Notes: generated by a model not told the origin, from the sequence alone. Shown: positions 17,557 to 24,809, counted from the first letter of the stretch. The stretch: 30,365 nucleotides of DNA from Syntrophales bacterium (GCA_030655735.1 JAUSPK010000016.1:1-30365); one strand, 5' to 3'. Numbers and translations are program-made.

Positions 17557-17700
17557 TTTAGCTGAGTGAAGTAATCAAAAAAAGGGACCTATGTCAAGGA
17601 AAAAAACTCAAGGGGCCTGACCAGGCAATTACACCTTGACAAATAGCTCAAATTATGGTGAAAGGGACAGCTTACATATATTGAGAGAGGCGTATCGCTG

Positions 17701-17838
17701 ATGAAAAAGAACCTGACACACCTGAGCAACATCAAAAGGAAAAGGACCCACGGCTTCCGCGCCCGAATGGCAACGCGGTGGGGGAGACAGGTATTGAACC
17801 GAAGAAGGGCAAAGGGAAGGAAACATCTTGCAGTTTGA
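17701..17838 (+). CDS. rpmH: 50S ribosomal protein L34
   Basis: A 45-residue basic protein beginning MKKNLTHLSNIKRKRTHGFR and ending RRRAKGRKHLAV. The core SNIKRKRTHGFRARMAT and RAKGRK are diagnostic of L34, a component of the large ribosomal subunit. The start ATG is preceded by GAGAGG. It heads the highly conserved rpmH-rnpA-yidD-yidC-jag-mnmE block. In many bacteria dnaA or the origin lies upstream on the other strand; here acs does. Confidence 0.97.
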   Translation: MKKNLTHLSNIKRKRTHGFRARMATRWGRQVLNRRRAKGRKHLAV

Positions 17839-17902
17839 CCCTCTACACAAAAAGCAATGCCCATAGAGTGCCTGTCAGCGGCGGGGATGTACTCCGAATC
17901 GC

Positions 17903-18241
17903 ATGGAAAAACAATCCTTCGAAAAAAAGGAACGAGTACGCAAGAGAAGTCAGTACCTAAACATATACCGAGGGGGGACGCGGGTTCACTCAAACAATTT
18001 CATTGTCGTACTGAACCCCAATCCGTCGGGGGAAAAGAGGCTTGGAGTAGCAGTCAGTAAAAAGGTAGGAAACGCGGCAAAGAGAAACAGGATCAAACGC
18101 CTTATAAAAGAGTTTTTCAGATTGAACAAAGACGGGCTGCCTGATTCAAAAGACATGGTGATAATAGCAAAAAAAGATGTCTCTTCGTTCAAGTACCAGG
18201 ATGTATGCCTGGAGTTGGCGGACCTGTTGAGAAAAAAATGA
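17903..18241 (+). CDS. rnpA: Ribonuclease P protein component
   Basis: Protein subunit of RNase P, which matures the 5' ends of tRNAs together with the RNA subunit. The 112 residues contain the usual layout: an N-terminal RVRKRSQYLNIYRGG segment, FIVVLNPN, then the signature GVAVSKKVGNAAKRNRIKRL (the RNR motif) and a C-terminal helix. Its stop codon overlaps the yidD start (ATGA), so the two are translationally coupled. It follows rpmH by 64 bp, the standard order. Confidence 0.95.
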   Translation: MEKQSFEKKERVRKRSQYLNIYRGGTRVHSNNFIVVLNPNPSGEKRLGVAVSKKVGNAAKRNRIKRLIKEFFRLNKDGLPDSKDMVIIAKKDVSSFKYQDVCLELADLLRKK

Positions 18242-18465
18242 TGCCCATGCGGATCCTGGGAGATATCCTAATCTCTTTCATACGGTTTTACCAGATGGCC
18301 ATATCTCCCTATTTTCCTCAGCGTTGCCGTTTCTATCCTACGTGCTCTGAATATGCCATAACTGCCATCCGGCACTATGGACCTTTCAGGGGATCCCTTC
18401 GCGGGTTTCTGCGCATACTCAGGTGCAATCCTTTCCATCCCGGTGGATACGATCCAGTAAAATAG
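18238..18465 (+). CDS. yidD: Membrane protein insertion efficiency factor YidD
   Basis: Small membrane-associated protein that assists YidC-dependent insertion. The start is taken at the ATG at 18238, which overlaps the rnpA stop as ATGA, giving 75 residues; the open frame to 18205 lies inside rnpA. The hallmark is FYQMAISPYFPQRCRFYPTC followed by SEYAITAIRHYG and RCNPFHPGGYDPV, with the conserved cysteines. An N-terminal amphipathic segment (MRILGDILISFIRFYQ) fits membrane association. It sits between rnpA and yidC as usual. Confidence 0.95.
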   Translation: MMPMRILGDILISFIRFYQMAISPYFPQRCRFYPTCSEYAITAIRHYGPFRGSLRGFLRILRCNPFHPGGYDPVK

Positions 18466-18484
18466 TCAACCATGGAGGTCTTCG

Positions 18485-20110
18485 ATGGACAAGAGAACAC
18501 TTCTTGCCGTTGTCCTGTCATTAGCATTATTGATAGGATACCAGTATTTTTTTCCACAAGCCCGGCCTCTTACGCCGGTTAATCGCGTTCAGCAGGCCGA
18601 AGAGACAACTGTCGGGGGCCAGGCGAGCACCGGCGATTATGCCACCCAAAAAGCACAGGTCATTGAACATCAGAAATCACTGGTCAAAAAGGACGGAGAC
18701 CAAGGGACCGGCAAGGATGTTGTCGTAGAGGGGGCCCTGTATACGGCCATCTTCAATTCCCGAGGCGCGGGCCTGAAATCCTTCAAGCTGAACGGGTATC
18801 GTAAGGAACTAAAGAAAGATTCACCGCTGGTAGAAATGGTGGGCATTGGGGAAGGCGCACATTATCCTCTCGCCTCAACCTTTCCGGAATCCAGCATCAA
18901 TATCCCCGCCGATGCCATCTATGAGACAAGCACGGACTCGATAGATTTCACCGATGCCGCAGGCGCGAAGGAGTTGGTCTTTTCCTGGTCATATCCGGGC
19001 GCAGTCAGGGTGGACAAGGTCTACACGTTTTATCCTGAAAGATACTCCTTTGATCTTGAGGTCAGGATGACCAACCTGTCAGACGACACCATCAAACAGC
19101 AGGCCCTCCTCACCTGGAGTCAGTATGTTGATCCCGAGGGCAAGGGAGACAGGTACAGTCACGAAGGGCCCATCTCATACGTAAAAGACAAGACCGTTTC
19201 GGAGAAGATCAAGAAACTGGGAGAGAGAAAATTCAGCGACCCGGATGTGTCATGGGGAGGATTCGAGACGAAATACTTCATTTCAGCCATGATCCCGGAG
19301 CAGCCGTCCCTCACCCGGTTCGTCGTCTCCAAGGATTCCAGCAACACAGTCTTTGCCGATCTCGAAGGACCGAAAATCATCATTCCGCCCGGTCAGTCGG
19401 GTACGTTCAGGTATGCCCTGTATCTCGGCCCGAAGGAGCATGCCCGGCTTCAGGCACAAAATGTCGGCTTAGAAAACGCCATAGACTTCGGGTCGTGGGT
19501 AAAGTGGCTTGCCCTGCCACTCCTCAAGGCACTCAAGTGGATCGTCGGCTATGTCCACAACTACGGACTCGCGATCATTCTCATTACCATACTGGTAAAA
19601 CTTATCTTCTGGCCGCTGGGGAACATGAGCTATCGCTCGATGAAGGGGATGCAGAAACTCCAGCCCCAGATGAAAAAGCTTCAGGAGAAACACAAAGACG
19701 ATAAGGCCGCACTGCAGAAGGAAACGATGGCCCTTTACAAGGCGAACAAGGTAAATCCGATGAGCGGGTGTCTCCCCATGCTGATCCAGCTCCCCGTCTT
19801 CTTCGGCCTGTACCGGGCGCTGCTCTACTCCATAGAGCTGCGTCACGCCCCATTCGTCTTCTGGATACAGGATCTGTCGGCCAAGGATCCGTACTACATC
19901 ACCCCCATTATCATGGGCGCGACCATGTTCCTCCAGCAGAAGATGAGCCCGGCACCGGGAGGAAATGAGATGCAGGCGAAGATGATGCTGTGGATGCCTG
20001 TTATCTTTACCTTTCTTTTCCTCAGTTTCCCGGCGGGGCTGGTCATTTACTGGTTATTCAACAACGTCCTGAGCATTGGTCAGCAGTACTACATAAACAA
20101 GAGCTCCTGA
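18485..20110 (+). CDS. yidC: Membrane protein insertase YidC
   Basis: Inserts and folds inner-membrane proteins, alone or with SecYEG. The 541-residue protein has the Gram-negative architecture: an N-terminal membrane anchor (MDKRTLLAVVLSLALLIGYQ), a large periplasmic beta-sandwich domain (about residues 60-330) and the C-terminal insertase core. The core starts at GSWVKWLALPLLKALKWI and includes the cytoplasmic loop NMSYRSMKGMQKLQPQMKKL, the segment VNPMSGCLPMLIQLPVFFGL and the last helix pair SFPAGLVIYWLFNNVLSIGQ. GGAGGT precedes the ATG. The presence of the periplasmic domain supports a diderm host. Confidence 0.97.
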   Translation: MDKRTLLAVVLSLALLIGYQYFFPQARPLTPVNRVQQAEETTVGGQASTGDYATQKAQVIEHQKSLVKKDGDQGTGKDVVVEGALYTAIFNSRGAGLKSFKLNGYRKELKKDSPLVEMVGIGEGAHYPLASTFPESSINIPADAIYETSTDSIDFTDAAGAKELVFSWSYPGAVRVDKVYTFYPERYSFDLEVRMTNLSDDTIKQQALLTWSQYVDPEGKGDRYSHEGPISYVKDKTVSEKIKKLGERKFSDPDVSWGGFETKYFISAMIPEQPSLTRFVVSKDSSNTVFADLEGPKIIIPPGQSGTFRYALYLGPKEHARLQAQNVGLENAIDFGSWVKWLALPLLKALKWIVGYVHNYGLAIILITILVKLIFWPLGNMSYRSMKGMQKLQPQMKKLQEKHKDDKAALQKETMALYKANKVNPMSGCLPMLIQLPVFFGLYRALLYSIELRHAPFVFWIQDLSAKDPYYITPIIMGATMFLQQKMSPAPGGNEMQAKMMLWMPVIFTFLFLSFPAGLVIYWLFNNVLSIGQQYYINKSS

Positions 20111-20125
20111 CATGAGGTAACAGAT

Positions 20126-20833
20126 ATGAAAGATGTGCGAGAAATAGCGGGCAAAACAATAGATGACGCGATACAAAAGGCCTGCGACGCATTTAACGTT
20201 CCAAGAGAGAAACTGGATGTAGAGATACTTTCCGAAGGGTCAACAGGATTTCTGGGAATTCTGGGAGTAAAACCGGCCCGGATCAAGGCACGGATCCTGT
20301 CCATTGACATCAGCATGTACACCGAGTCGGAAGAAAAAACGGCACCGGATTCCTCGCACGATGAAGAAACCGCCCTCGAGGCAAAGGCGTTTGTTGAAGG
20401 GGTGCTCTCGCGTATCGGGTTTGATTTTCCCGTCGCGGTGAAACCAAACGGAGAAGACTATATCGCCCTCAACATTCAGGGTGACGGGGGCGGCCTCCTC
20501 ATAGGAAGAGGGGGTCAAACCCTGGACGCCATACAGTACCTCACCAACAAGGTCCTGAACAAGAACGGAAACGGCGGGAAAAGGATTGTCCTGGATACGG
20601 AAAATTACCGGGAGAAGCGGGGAGAAAACCTGACGGCCCTGGCCGAGAAACTGGGGGAAAAGGCCAAGAGGACGAAGAAACCCGTTACGGTTAATCCGAT
20701 GAACGCGCACGACCGCAGGCTCATACACATGGCACTGCAAGACGACAAGGAGCTGACCACCCGCAGCCGCGGAGAAGGCACCTTCAGAAAAATCATCATC
20801 ATCCCCAAAAAAAGCGGCAAGACAAAGTCCTGA
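20126..20833 (+). CDS. jag: Jag/KhpB family RNA-binding protein (Jag-N, KH, R3H)
   Basis: Cytoplasmic RNA-binding protein usually encoded next to yidC. Order of domains in 235 residues: Jag-N (EIAGKTIDDAIQKACDAFNV, then EILSEGSTGFLGILGVKPAR), a linker rich in acidic residues, a KH domain with the GRGGQTLDAIQYLTNKVLN loop, and a C-terminal R3H domain (NAHDRRLIHMALQDDKELTT, then SRGEGTFRKIIIIP). The start ATG lies 16 bp after the yidC stop with GAGGTAAC upstream. The RNA targets are unknown. Confidence 0.93.
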   Translation: MKDVREIAGKTIDDAIQKACDAFNVPREKLDVEILSEGSTGFLGILGVKPARIKARILSIDISMYTESEEKTAPDSSHDEETALEAKAFVEGVLSRIGFDFPVAVKPNGEDYIALNIQGDGGGLLIGRGGQTLDAIQYLTNKVLNKNGNGGKRIVLDTENYREKRGENLTALAEKLGEKAKRTKKPVTVNPMNAHDRRLIHMALQDDKELTTRSRGEGTFRKIIIIPKKSGKTKS

Positions 20834-20856
20834 TACGGGGCGCCGAAAGTTACGCC

Positions 20857-22239
20857 ATGCTGGCACACGACGACACAATAGCGGCCATAGCCACGCCACC
20901 CGGTGTGGGGGGTATCGGTATTGTGAGGGTGAGCGGTCCGGGCGCTGAGGAGATCTGCCGGATCCTGTTCAAATCGGCGGCAAGCGGAGAATCCCTGACA
21001 AGCCACCACCTCTACCATGGCGACATCATATCACCTGAAACAGGCGGCACCATCGACGAGGTGCTGATCGCCCTGATGAAAGGCCCTCATTCCTACACGG
21101 GGGAGGATGTCCTGGAGATACACTGTCACGGCGGGCGCCTTATCCTGCAGACCGTTTTGAACGAAGTCATCAAGGCAGGAGGCCGACCCGCGCAGCCGGG
21201 AGAGTTTACCAAAAGGGCCTACCTCAACGGCCGCATGGACCTGTCGCAGGCCGAAGCGGTTATGGACATGATCACCGCGCGTACAGACAGGGGCCGTGCC
21301 CTCGCCCTCGCCGGGCTCAAAGGCAGACTGTCGGAAGCCCTGCGCCCCATACGCTCCGATCTGATCGACATACTCTCCTCCCTCGAATCCACGATAGACT
21401 TCAACGAAGAAGACATCTCCGATCTACCCGCCCCCACCACACCCAACAATATAGAGAATATCATCACCCGTATCACCGGCATCCTCGCAACCTATCAGGA
21501 AGGAAAGCTCTTCAGAGATGGCCTGAACGTGGTCATCACAGGGCGGCCCAACGTGGGAAAATCGAGTCTCCTTAACAGGCTTCTCGGTGAGCGACGCGCC
21601 ATCGTCACCCCCATACCGGGAACCACACGGGACTTTATTGAGGAGACCATAAGCATCGGGGGAATCCCCGTAACCCTCACCGATACGGCGGGGGTAAGAA
21701 AATCCTCGGAGGCCATAGAACAGGAAGGGATAGCCTTTGTATGGGAAAAGGCCCTGGCGGCGGACATGGTCATCATTCTCATCGACGGAAGCGTACCCCT
21801 GACAGAGGAGGATGCCGAGGTCATAGACAGAAACCGGGAGAAGCAGGTCTTGCTGGCAGTCAACAAGTCGGACCTTCCACGCAAGGTAACCAATGTCCAG
21901 CTCGGGGAACTGATGCCCGGCGTGGAACCGCTCTGGATATCCGCCAAATACGGGGACGGTATTGCTGAACTGAAGAAACAAATCGCTGCGACGGCGGCAG
22001 TCAGCAGTGACGATACGGGATCGGACGTTATCCTGGCCAATCTCCGGCACAAGACCGCCCTTGAGAAGACCGCGGCATCCCTTGCGGCGGCACACGCCAT
22101 CCTCTCCCGCGGCAATTTCCCGGAACTGGCCGCCTTCGATTTGAAAGAGGCCCTCGATCATCTGGGTGATATCGCCGGAGAGACGACAGCCGAAGATGTC
22201 CTCGACAGGATCTTTTCAACATTCTGCGTCGGGAAATAG
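20857..22239 (+). CDS. mnmE: tRNA uridine-5-carboxymethylaminomethyl modification GTPase
   Basis: With MnmG it modifies wobble uridine of certain tRNAs. The 460 residues begin DTIAAIATPPGVGGIGIVRV, the tetrahydrofolate-binding N-terminal domain. The inserted G domain has GRPNVGKSSLLNRLL (G1), the switch region PIPGTTRDFIEE, DTAGVR (G3) and NKSD (G4). The helical domain follows, and the protein ends in the functional FCVGK, matching the conserved C(I/V/L)GK tail. It follows jag by 23 bp, as the last gene of the conserved block. mnmG is not in the window. Confidence 0.97.
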   Translation: MLAHDDTIAAIATPPGVGGIGIVRVSGPGAEEICRILFKSAASGESLTSHHLYHGDIISPETGGTIDEVLIALMKGPHSYTGEDVLEIHCHGGRLILQTVLNEVIKAGGRPAQPGEFTKRAYLNGRMDLSQAEAVMDMITARTDRGRALALAGLKGRLSEALRPIRSDLIDILSSLESTIDFNEEDISDLPAPTTPNNIENIITRITGILATYQEGKLFRDGLNVVITGRPNVGKSSLLNRLLGERRAIVTPIPGTTRDFIEETISIGGIPVTLTDTAGVRKSSEAIEQEGIAFVWEKALAADMVIILIDGSVPLTEEDAEVIDRNREKQVLLAVNKSDLPRKVTNVQLGELMPGVEPLWISAKYGDGIAELKKQIAATAAVSSDDTGSDVILANLRHKTALEKTAASLAAAHAILSRGNFPELAAFDLKEALDHLGDIAGETTAEDVLDRIFSTFCVGK

Positions 22240-22276
22240 AAAGTCTTTATTACCCATATATAAAGGATAAAGGGTC

Positions 22277-22603
22277 ATGGAAGAATATATCCACGAAGAC
22301 CTGAGCGAAGAGGTCCGCTCCATCTCCGGGTACTATCTGTATCTGGAGGAAGGAACCATCTCCTTCAAAGGGAGAGACATTCTGTATCTGGCTGGGGTCG
22401 GGGTCGTAGACAACTCCTGCTGCGGCGCGGGGGGCTTTCCCTTCGTCAGGGTACCGGGCTACGTCGTCTCCTGGAAAGACAAAAAGGACTCGGAGGGCCA
22501 CGCCATCAGCACGATCGAGCCAGTAAAGGAGGCGGCGGACAGGCAAGAGATACAAAAGCTTATTGACAGCAAGCACCCCTACTCACAGATCAGCTTTTCT
22601 TGA
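22277..22603 (+). CDS. Small conserved-looking protein of unknown function
   Basis: A 108-residue soluble protein that I cannot assign to a characterised family. It starts MEEYIHEDLSEEVRSISGYY with an AAAGGATAAAGGG stretch upstream. Notable features are an acidic N-terminus, a beta-rich middle (EEGTISFKGRDILYLAGVGV), a VVDNSCCGAGG motif around residues 45-55, and a VPGYVVSWKDKKD segment. The adjacent cysteines in SCCGAGG could bind a metal or a cluster. It follows mnmE by 37 bp and may be on its transcript. Its stop codon lies in the first base pairs of the tandem repeat that begins at 22600, so the last residues may have been set by the repeat insertion. Confidence 0.7.
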   Translation: MEEYIHEDLSEEVRSISGYYLYLEEGTISFKGRDILYLAGVGVVDNSCCGAGGFPFVRVPGYVVSWKDKKDSEGHAISTIEPVKEAADRQEIQKLIDSKHPYSQISFS

Positions 22604-22686
22604 AAATTAGTCGCTGTCACCATTTTATTGAAAATTAGTCGCTGTCACCATTTTATTCGTCACCATTTTATTCCACCATTTTATTC
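22600..22686. repeat. Tandem 28-bp repeats with CGCTGTC core, plus partial units
   Basis: Two identical 28-bp units (22600-22627 and 22628-22655) contain TTAGTCGCTGTCACCATTTT. They are followed by two shorter copies of CACCATTTTATTC (22661-22673, 22674-22686). Each full unit is an imperfect palindrome around CGCTGTC. The array runs from the stop codon of the upstream gene into the stop codon of the histone-deacetylase-family gene. The same core, in reverse complement, forms the hairpin on the other side of that gene. Confidence 0.85.
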
Positions 22687-23418
22687 CAGGCTTTCTATCA
22701 GGGCCATGACGTTGTGCCCCAGGACCCGGTGGTTGTAGCCCCCTTCCAGTATGGCAAAGCAGCCCCCGCCGCTCTTTCGGCTTGCGGCGCGCACCATGCG
22801 CCCCATCTCCCGGTAATCATCGGTCGAAAGCACGCCCCCCCAATCTTCCAGGTGATTATCAAAGCCAGCCGAGATCCCGATGATATCGGCATCGTCGGGG
22901 AGCATCGCTTCTACATTTTTGAGATACGCGTTCGGATCGGATTCCGACGGGTTGTATATAGTCACGTAATCGGAGTGTCCCAGTATGTTGACGGTGCCGT
23001 CGCCGAAGTGAAGATCGAAGTCCAGTATAAATGCCTTTTCTATCCGCCCCTCCCTCTTCAGCTTTGATATGGCGATGGTCATGTTGTTGAAGAAACAGAA
23101 ACCCCACGCCCTGTCCGCGGACGCATGGTGTCCGGGGGGACGTATCAGGGCGAAGCAGGGCTGTGAAAGACCGGTGGATGCGGCCTGGATGGCTCCCCCC
23201 GCCGCGAGGGCGGCGATGTCGTACAACCCCTGTCTCTTCACCGAAGCTACATGATTCTCCGTATGACAGGCGCGGATATCTCCCTCATCGGCGGGAATCG
23301 CGGGGATAAAGTTGACCCTGTCTTTTATAATATCGACGATGGCCTCCATCCGTCCGAAGGCGGCGGCCGGATCGGAACAGTAGGACTGTGTGAAATCCTC
23401 GTGCCAGATAACGTTCAT
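22681..23418 (-). CDS. Histone deacetylase family protein (AcuC/class II HDAC-like)
   Basis: Zinc-dependent deacetylase of the arginase/deacetylase fold; bacterial members act on acetylated proteins, acetylpolyamines or small amides, and the substrate here is unknown. The 245 residues contain LIRPPGHHA (the paired active-site histidines), WGFCFFNNMTIAI, the metal-binding DFDLHFGDGT (Asp-x-His equivalent to DxDxHHG in relatives), SAGFDNHLEDWGG with the second metal aspartate, and a C-terminal LEGGYN. At 245 residues it is shorter than AcuC (about 380) and class II HDACs (300-340). AGGGGGGAGGAC precedes the ATG. It stands alone on the minus strand, bracketed by CGCTGTC/GACAGCG repeats. With Acs in the same window a lysine-deacetylase role is conceivable, which is speculation. 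Confidence 0.9.
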   Translation of the reverse strand: MNVIWHEDFTQSYCSDPAAAFGRMEAIVDIIKDRVNFIPAIPADEGDIRACHTENHVASVKRQGLYDIAALAAGGAIQAASTGLSQPCFALIRPPGHHASADRAWGFCFFNNMTIAISKLKREGRIEKAFILDFDLHFGDGTVNILGHSDYVTIYNPSESDPNAYLKNVEAMLPDDADIIGISAGFDNHLEDWGGVLSTDDYREMGRMVRAASRKSGGGCFAILEGGYNHRVLGHNVMALIESLE

Positions 23419-23434
23419 GTCCTCCCCCCTCTTG

Positions 23435-23460
23435 AAAAATAGTGACAGCGACTATTTTTT
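23435..23460. repeat. Palindromic hairpin repeat with GACAGCG loop
   Basis: Perfect 9-bp stem (AAAAATAGT and ACTATTTTT) with loop GACAGCG, lying between the divergent deacetylase and selenoprotein genes. The reverse complement shares the TAGTCGCTGTCAC core with the array at 22600-22655. The poly-T flanks would let it act as a terminator on either strand, but its position upstream of both genes argues that it is a dispersed REP-like element. Confidence 0.8.
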
Positions 23461-23500
23461 GTAAAGTAATATTCTGTCATTTTGTATAGCCAATATTTAA

Positions 23501-23529
23501 TTGACATACAAGCCCGTTCTGCTTACACT
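23501..23529 (+). promoter_or_regulatory. Sigma70-type promoter for the selenoprotein gene
   Basis: TTGACA (23501-23506), a 17-bp spacer and TACACT (23524-23529) lie about 70 bp upstream of the selenoprotein start and point into it. This suggests that the gene is transcribed on its own. Confidence 0.6.
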
Positions 23530-23601
23530 TCCCCCGTCAAAAAACAATGCCGTCTCAATCGATTTTCATCAATGTGCCAAGCAGATTCCAGGAGGATTTT
23601 C

Positions 23602-24480
23602 ATGTATCAACTTCGCGCATACCGTTCGTTTGTCAGCTACATGGATCGCAGCAGGGAGTATTATGCCGCTTCTGGCTATACCAGGCCATACGAGTGGCCT
23701 CACTATGATGCCGTTCCTTTTACGCCGCTGAAGAAACCGCTTGCGCAGTGCCGTGTGGGATTGGTAACGACGGCAGGCAAGCCAAAACCTCCCGAAGCGG
23801 GCGTGACGCTGTTGACCTCGCGGGAGTTGTATGCCGAACCGGCGAATCCGCCGCCACAGCGTCTCTTTACAGACGATCTCAGCTGGGACAAACAATCGAC
23901 CCACACGGACGATGTGGACAGCTTTCTGCCTGTGAACCGGCTGCGCGAGTATGCGGCCGAAGGTCGCATCGGATCGGCTTCGGCCCGCTTCTATGGCGTA
24001 ACCACGGATTACAGTCAGAGTCGGACATTGGAGCGGTATGCCCCGCAGATTCTCGAATGGTGCCGGGAGGACGGCCTCGATGCCGTGCTCCTGTCAGCGC
24101 TTTGACCCGTCTGCCACCAGACCGTGAGTCTGGTCGCCCGGCATCTTGAAGAAAACGGCCTGTCCACGGTCATTATTGGCAGTGCCCGGGATATTGTCGA
24201 AGAATGCGGCGTTGCGCGATTCATTTTCACCGATTTCCCGCTGGGAAATCCCTGCGGCAAACCCTGGGACGTGGCGATGCAACGGTCGATCGTGGGGATG
24301 GCCCTTGACTTGCTGGAGCGCGCCTGGATGCCCAGGATGACGATACAGACTCAATTTTGCTGGGATAACGACGAATGGCGTGAAGGCTTCATGCGGGTCG
24401 ATGAAAGCAACCGTGAAGCCCTTGCCCGGGCAGGGGAGGAGCGGCGCCAAATGCAGGCCGATATGAAGAAAGGCCTTTAG
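23602..24480 (+). CDS. Predicted selenoprotein, GrdB/PrdB-like (glycine/sarcosine/betaine/proline reductase selenoprotein B family)
   Basis: Two adjacent open frames are in the same phase and separated only by a UGA at 24103-24105. Read as selenocysteine this gives one 292-residue protein with Sec168. The start ATG 23602 has AGGAGG six bases upstream. The N-terminal half has CRVGLVTTAGKPKPPEAGV, then DDVDSFLPVNRLREYAAEGR and DGLDAVLLSAL just before the UGA. It continues PVCHQTVSLVARHLEENGL, then IGSARDIVEECGVARFIF and FPLGNPCGKPWD. The UxxC arrangement and the 'VDAVLL..U..C..T' context match the redox site of GrdB/PrdB reductases. A hairpin fitting a bacterial SECIS follows the UGA. No grd or prd genes are nearby, so substrate and partners are unknown; it may be a redox protein outside amino-acid reductases. 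A cysteine-homologue family is known. Function is not claimed beyond the family. Confidence 0.88.
24116..24134 (+). promoter_or_regulatory. Bacterial SECIS element
   Basis: Starting 10 nt after the UGA, ACCAGAC (24116-24122) pairs perfectly with GTCTGGT (24128-24134) around a five-base loop CGTGA. The loop begins about 17 nt after the UGA and has G as its second base. Both agree with the known bacterial SECIS rules (short apical loop with G in the first two positions, 16-37 nt from the UGA). Confidence 0.82.
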
Positions 24481-24531
24481 TCTTTATCCGTCGGGGGCGC
24501 ATGAACGCTTGAAGGTTATCCGGAGGCAAAC

Positions 24532-24585
24532 ATGAACCATATGCGCAGAACGAAGATCGTCTGCACCATGGGTGCTGGTCATTGA
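24532..24585 (+). pseudogene. Pyruvate-kinase N-terminal remnant (17 codons)
   Basis: A short frame with a strong ribosome binding site (CGGAGGCAAAC before the ATG) encodes MNHMRRTKIVCTMGAGH and then stops. RRTKIVCTMGP is the invariant start of pyruvate kinase, so this looks like the preserved translation start of a pyk gene whose body is gone. The sequence after the stop bears no resemblance to pyruvate kinase. It lies 51 bp after the selenoprotein gene. Confidence 0.6.
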
Positions 24586-24600
24586 ACTATCTTCTTTTTT

Positions 24601-24631
24601 AATCCACAGATTTCGCAGATTACACGGATTA
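24601..24631. repeat. Short imperfect repeat (CAGATT/GGATTA units)
   Basis: The stretch after the pyruvate-kinase remnant contains AATCCACAGATT, CGCAGATTACAC and GGATTACT, an imperfect tandem of a (C/G)(A/G)GATT unit. It resembles non-coding filler sequence and carries no open frame. Confidence 0.3.
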
Positions 24632-24675
24632 CTCGAACCTCTTGAAGTACGATGCGGAATCTGTAGGGTTTAATT

Positions 24676-24695
24676 CCCCGCAGTTTGCGGCGGGG
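24676..24695. repeat. GC-rich hairpin in AT-rich surroundings
   Basis: CCCCGC (24676-24681) pairs with GCGGGG (24690-24695) and is flanked by TTTAATT and AGTTTATT. It stands directly against the stop codon of the truncated minus-strand peptide, marking the junction where that gene was cut. It could be a small dispersed palindrome. Confidence 0.45.
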
Positions 24696-24699
24696 CAGT

Positions 24700-24768
24700 T
24701 TATTTTCCAGAAGTAACTACTGCGAGTAATAAACAGGCACTTGGAATCAACCTTAATACATCTTTCAT
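24700..24768 (-). pseudogene. Truncated secreted-protein start (22 codons)
   Basis: On the minus strand an excellent ribosome binding site (AAAGGAGGTGG) precedes an ATG at 24768 encoding MKDVLRLIPSACLLLAVVTS followed by GK and a stop. The positive start, hydrophobic core and small residues resemble a signal peptide or lipoprotein leader. The frame ends where the GC-hairpin sequence begins, so it is best read as the surviving 5' end of a lost gene. A functional short membrane peptide is the alternative. Confidence 0.35.
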
Positions 24769-24809
24769 GATATCCACCTCCTTTTATCTGTTTCCCGTGT
24801 GACCATAAA

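Noticed and set aside
17412..17700. Replication origin upstream of rpmH
   Set aside because: No cluster of DnaA boxes (TTATCCACA-like) or AT-rich unwinding region was recognised, and dnaA is not adjacent.
22600..22686. CRISPR array
   Set aside because: The units are directly adjacent with no unique spacers, and the copies shorten progressively; no cas genes are near.
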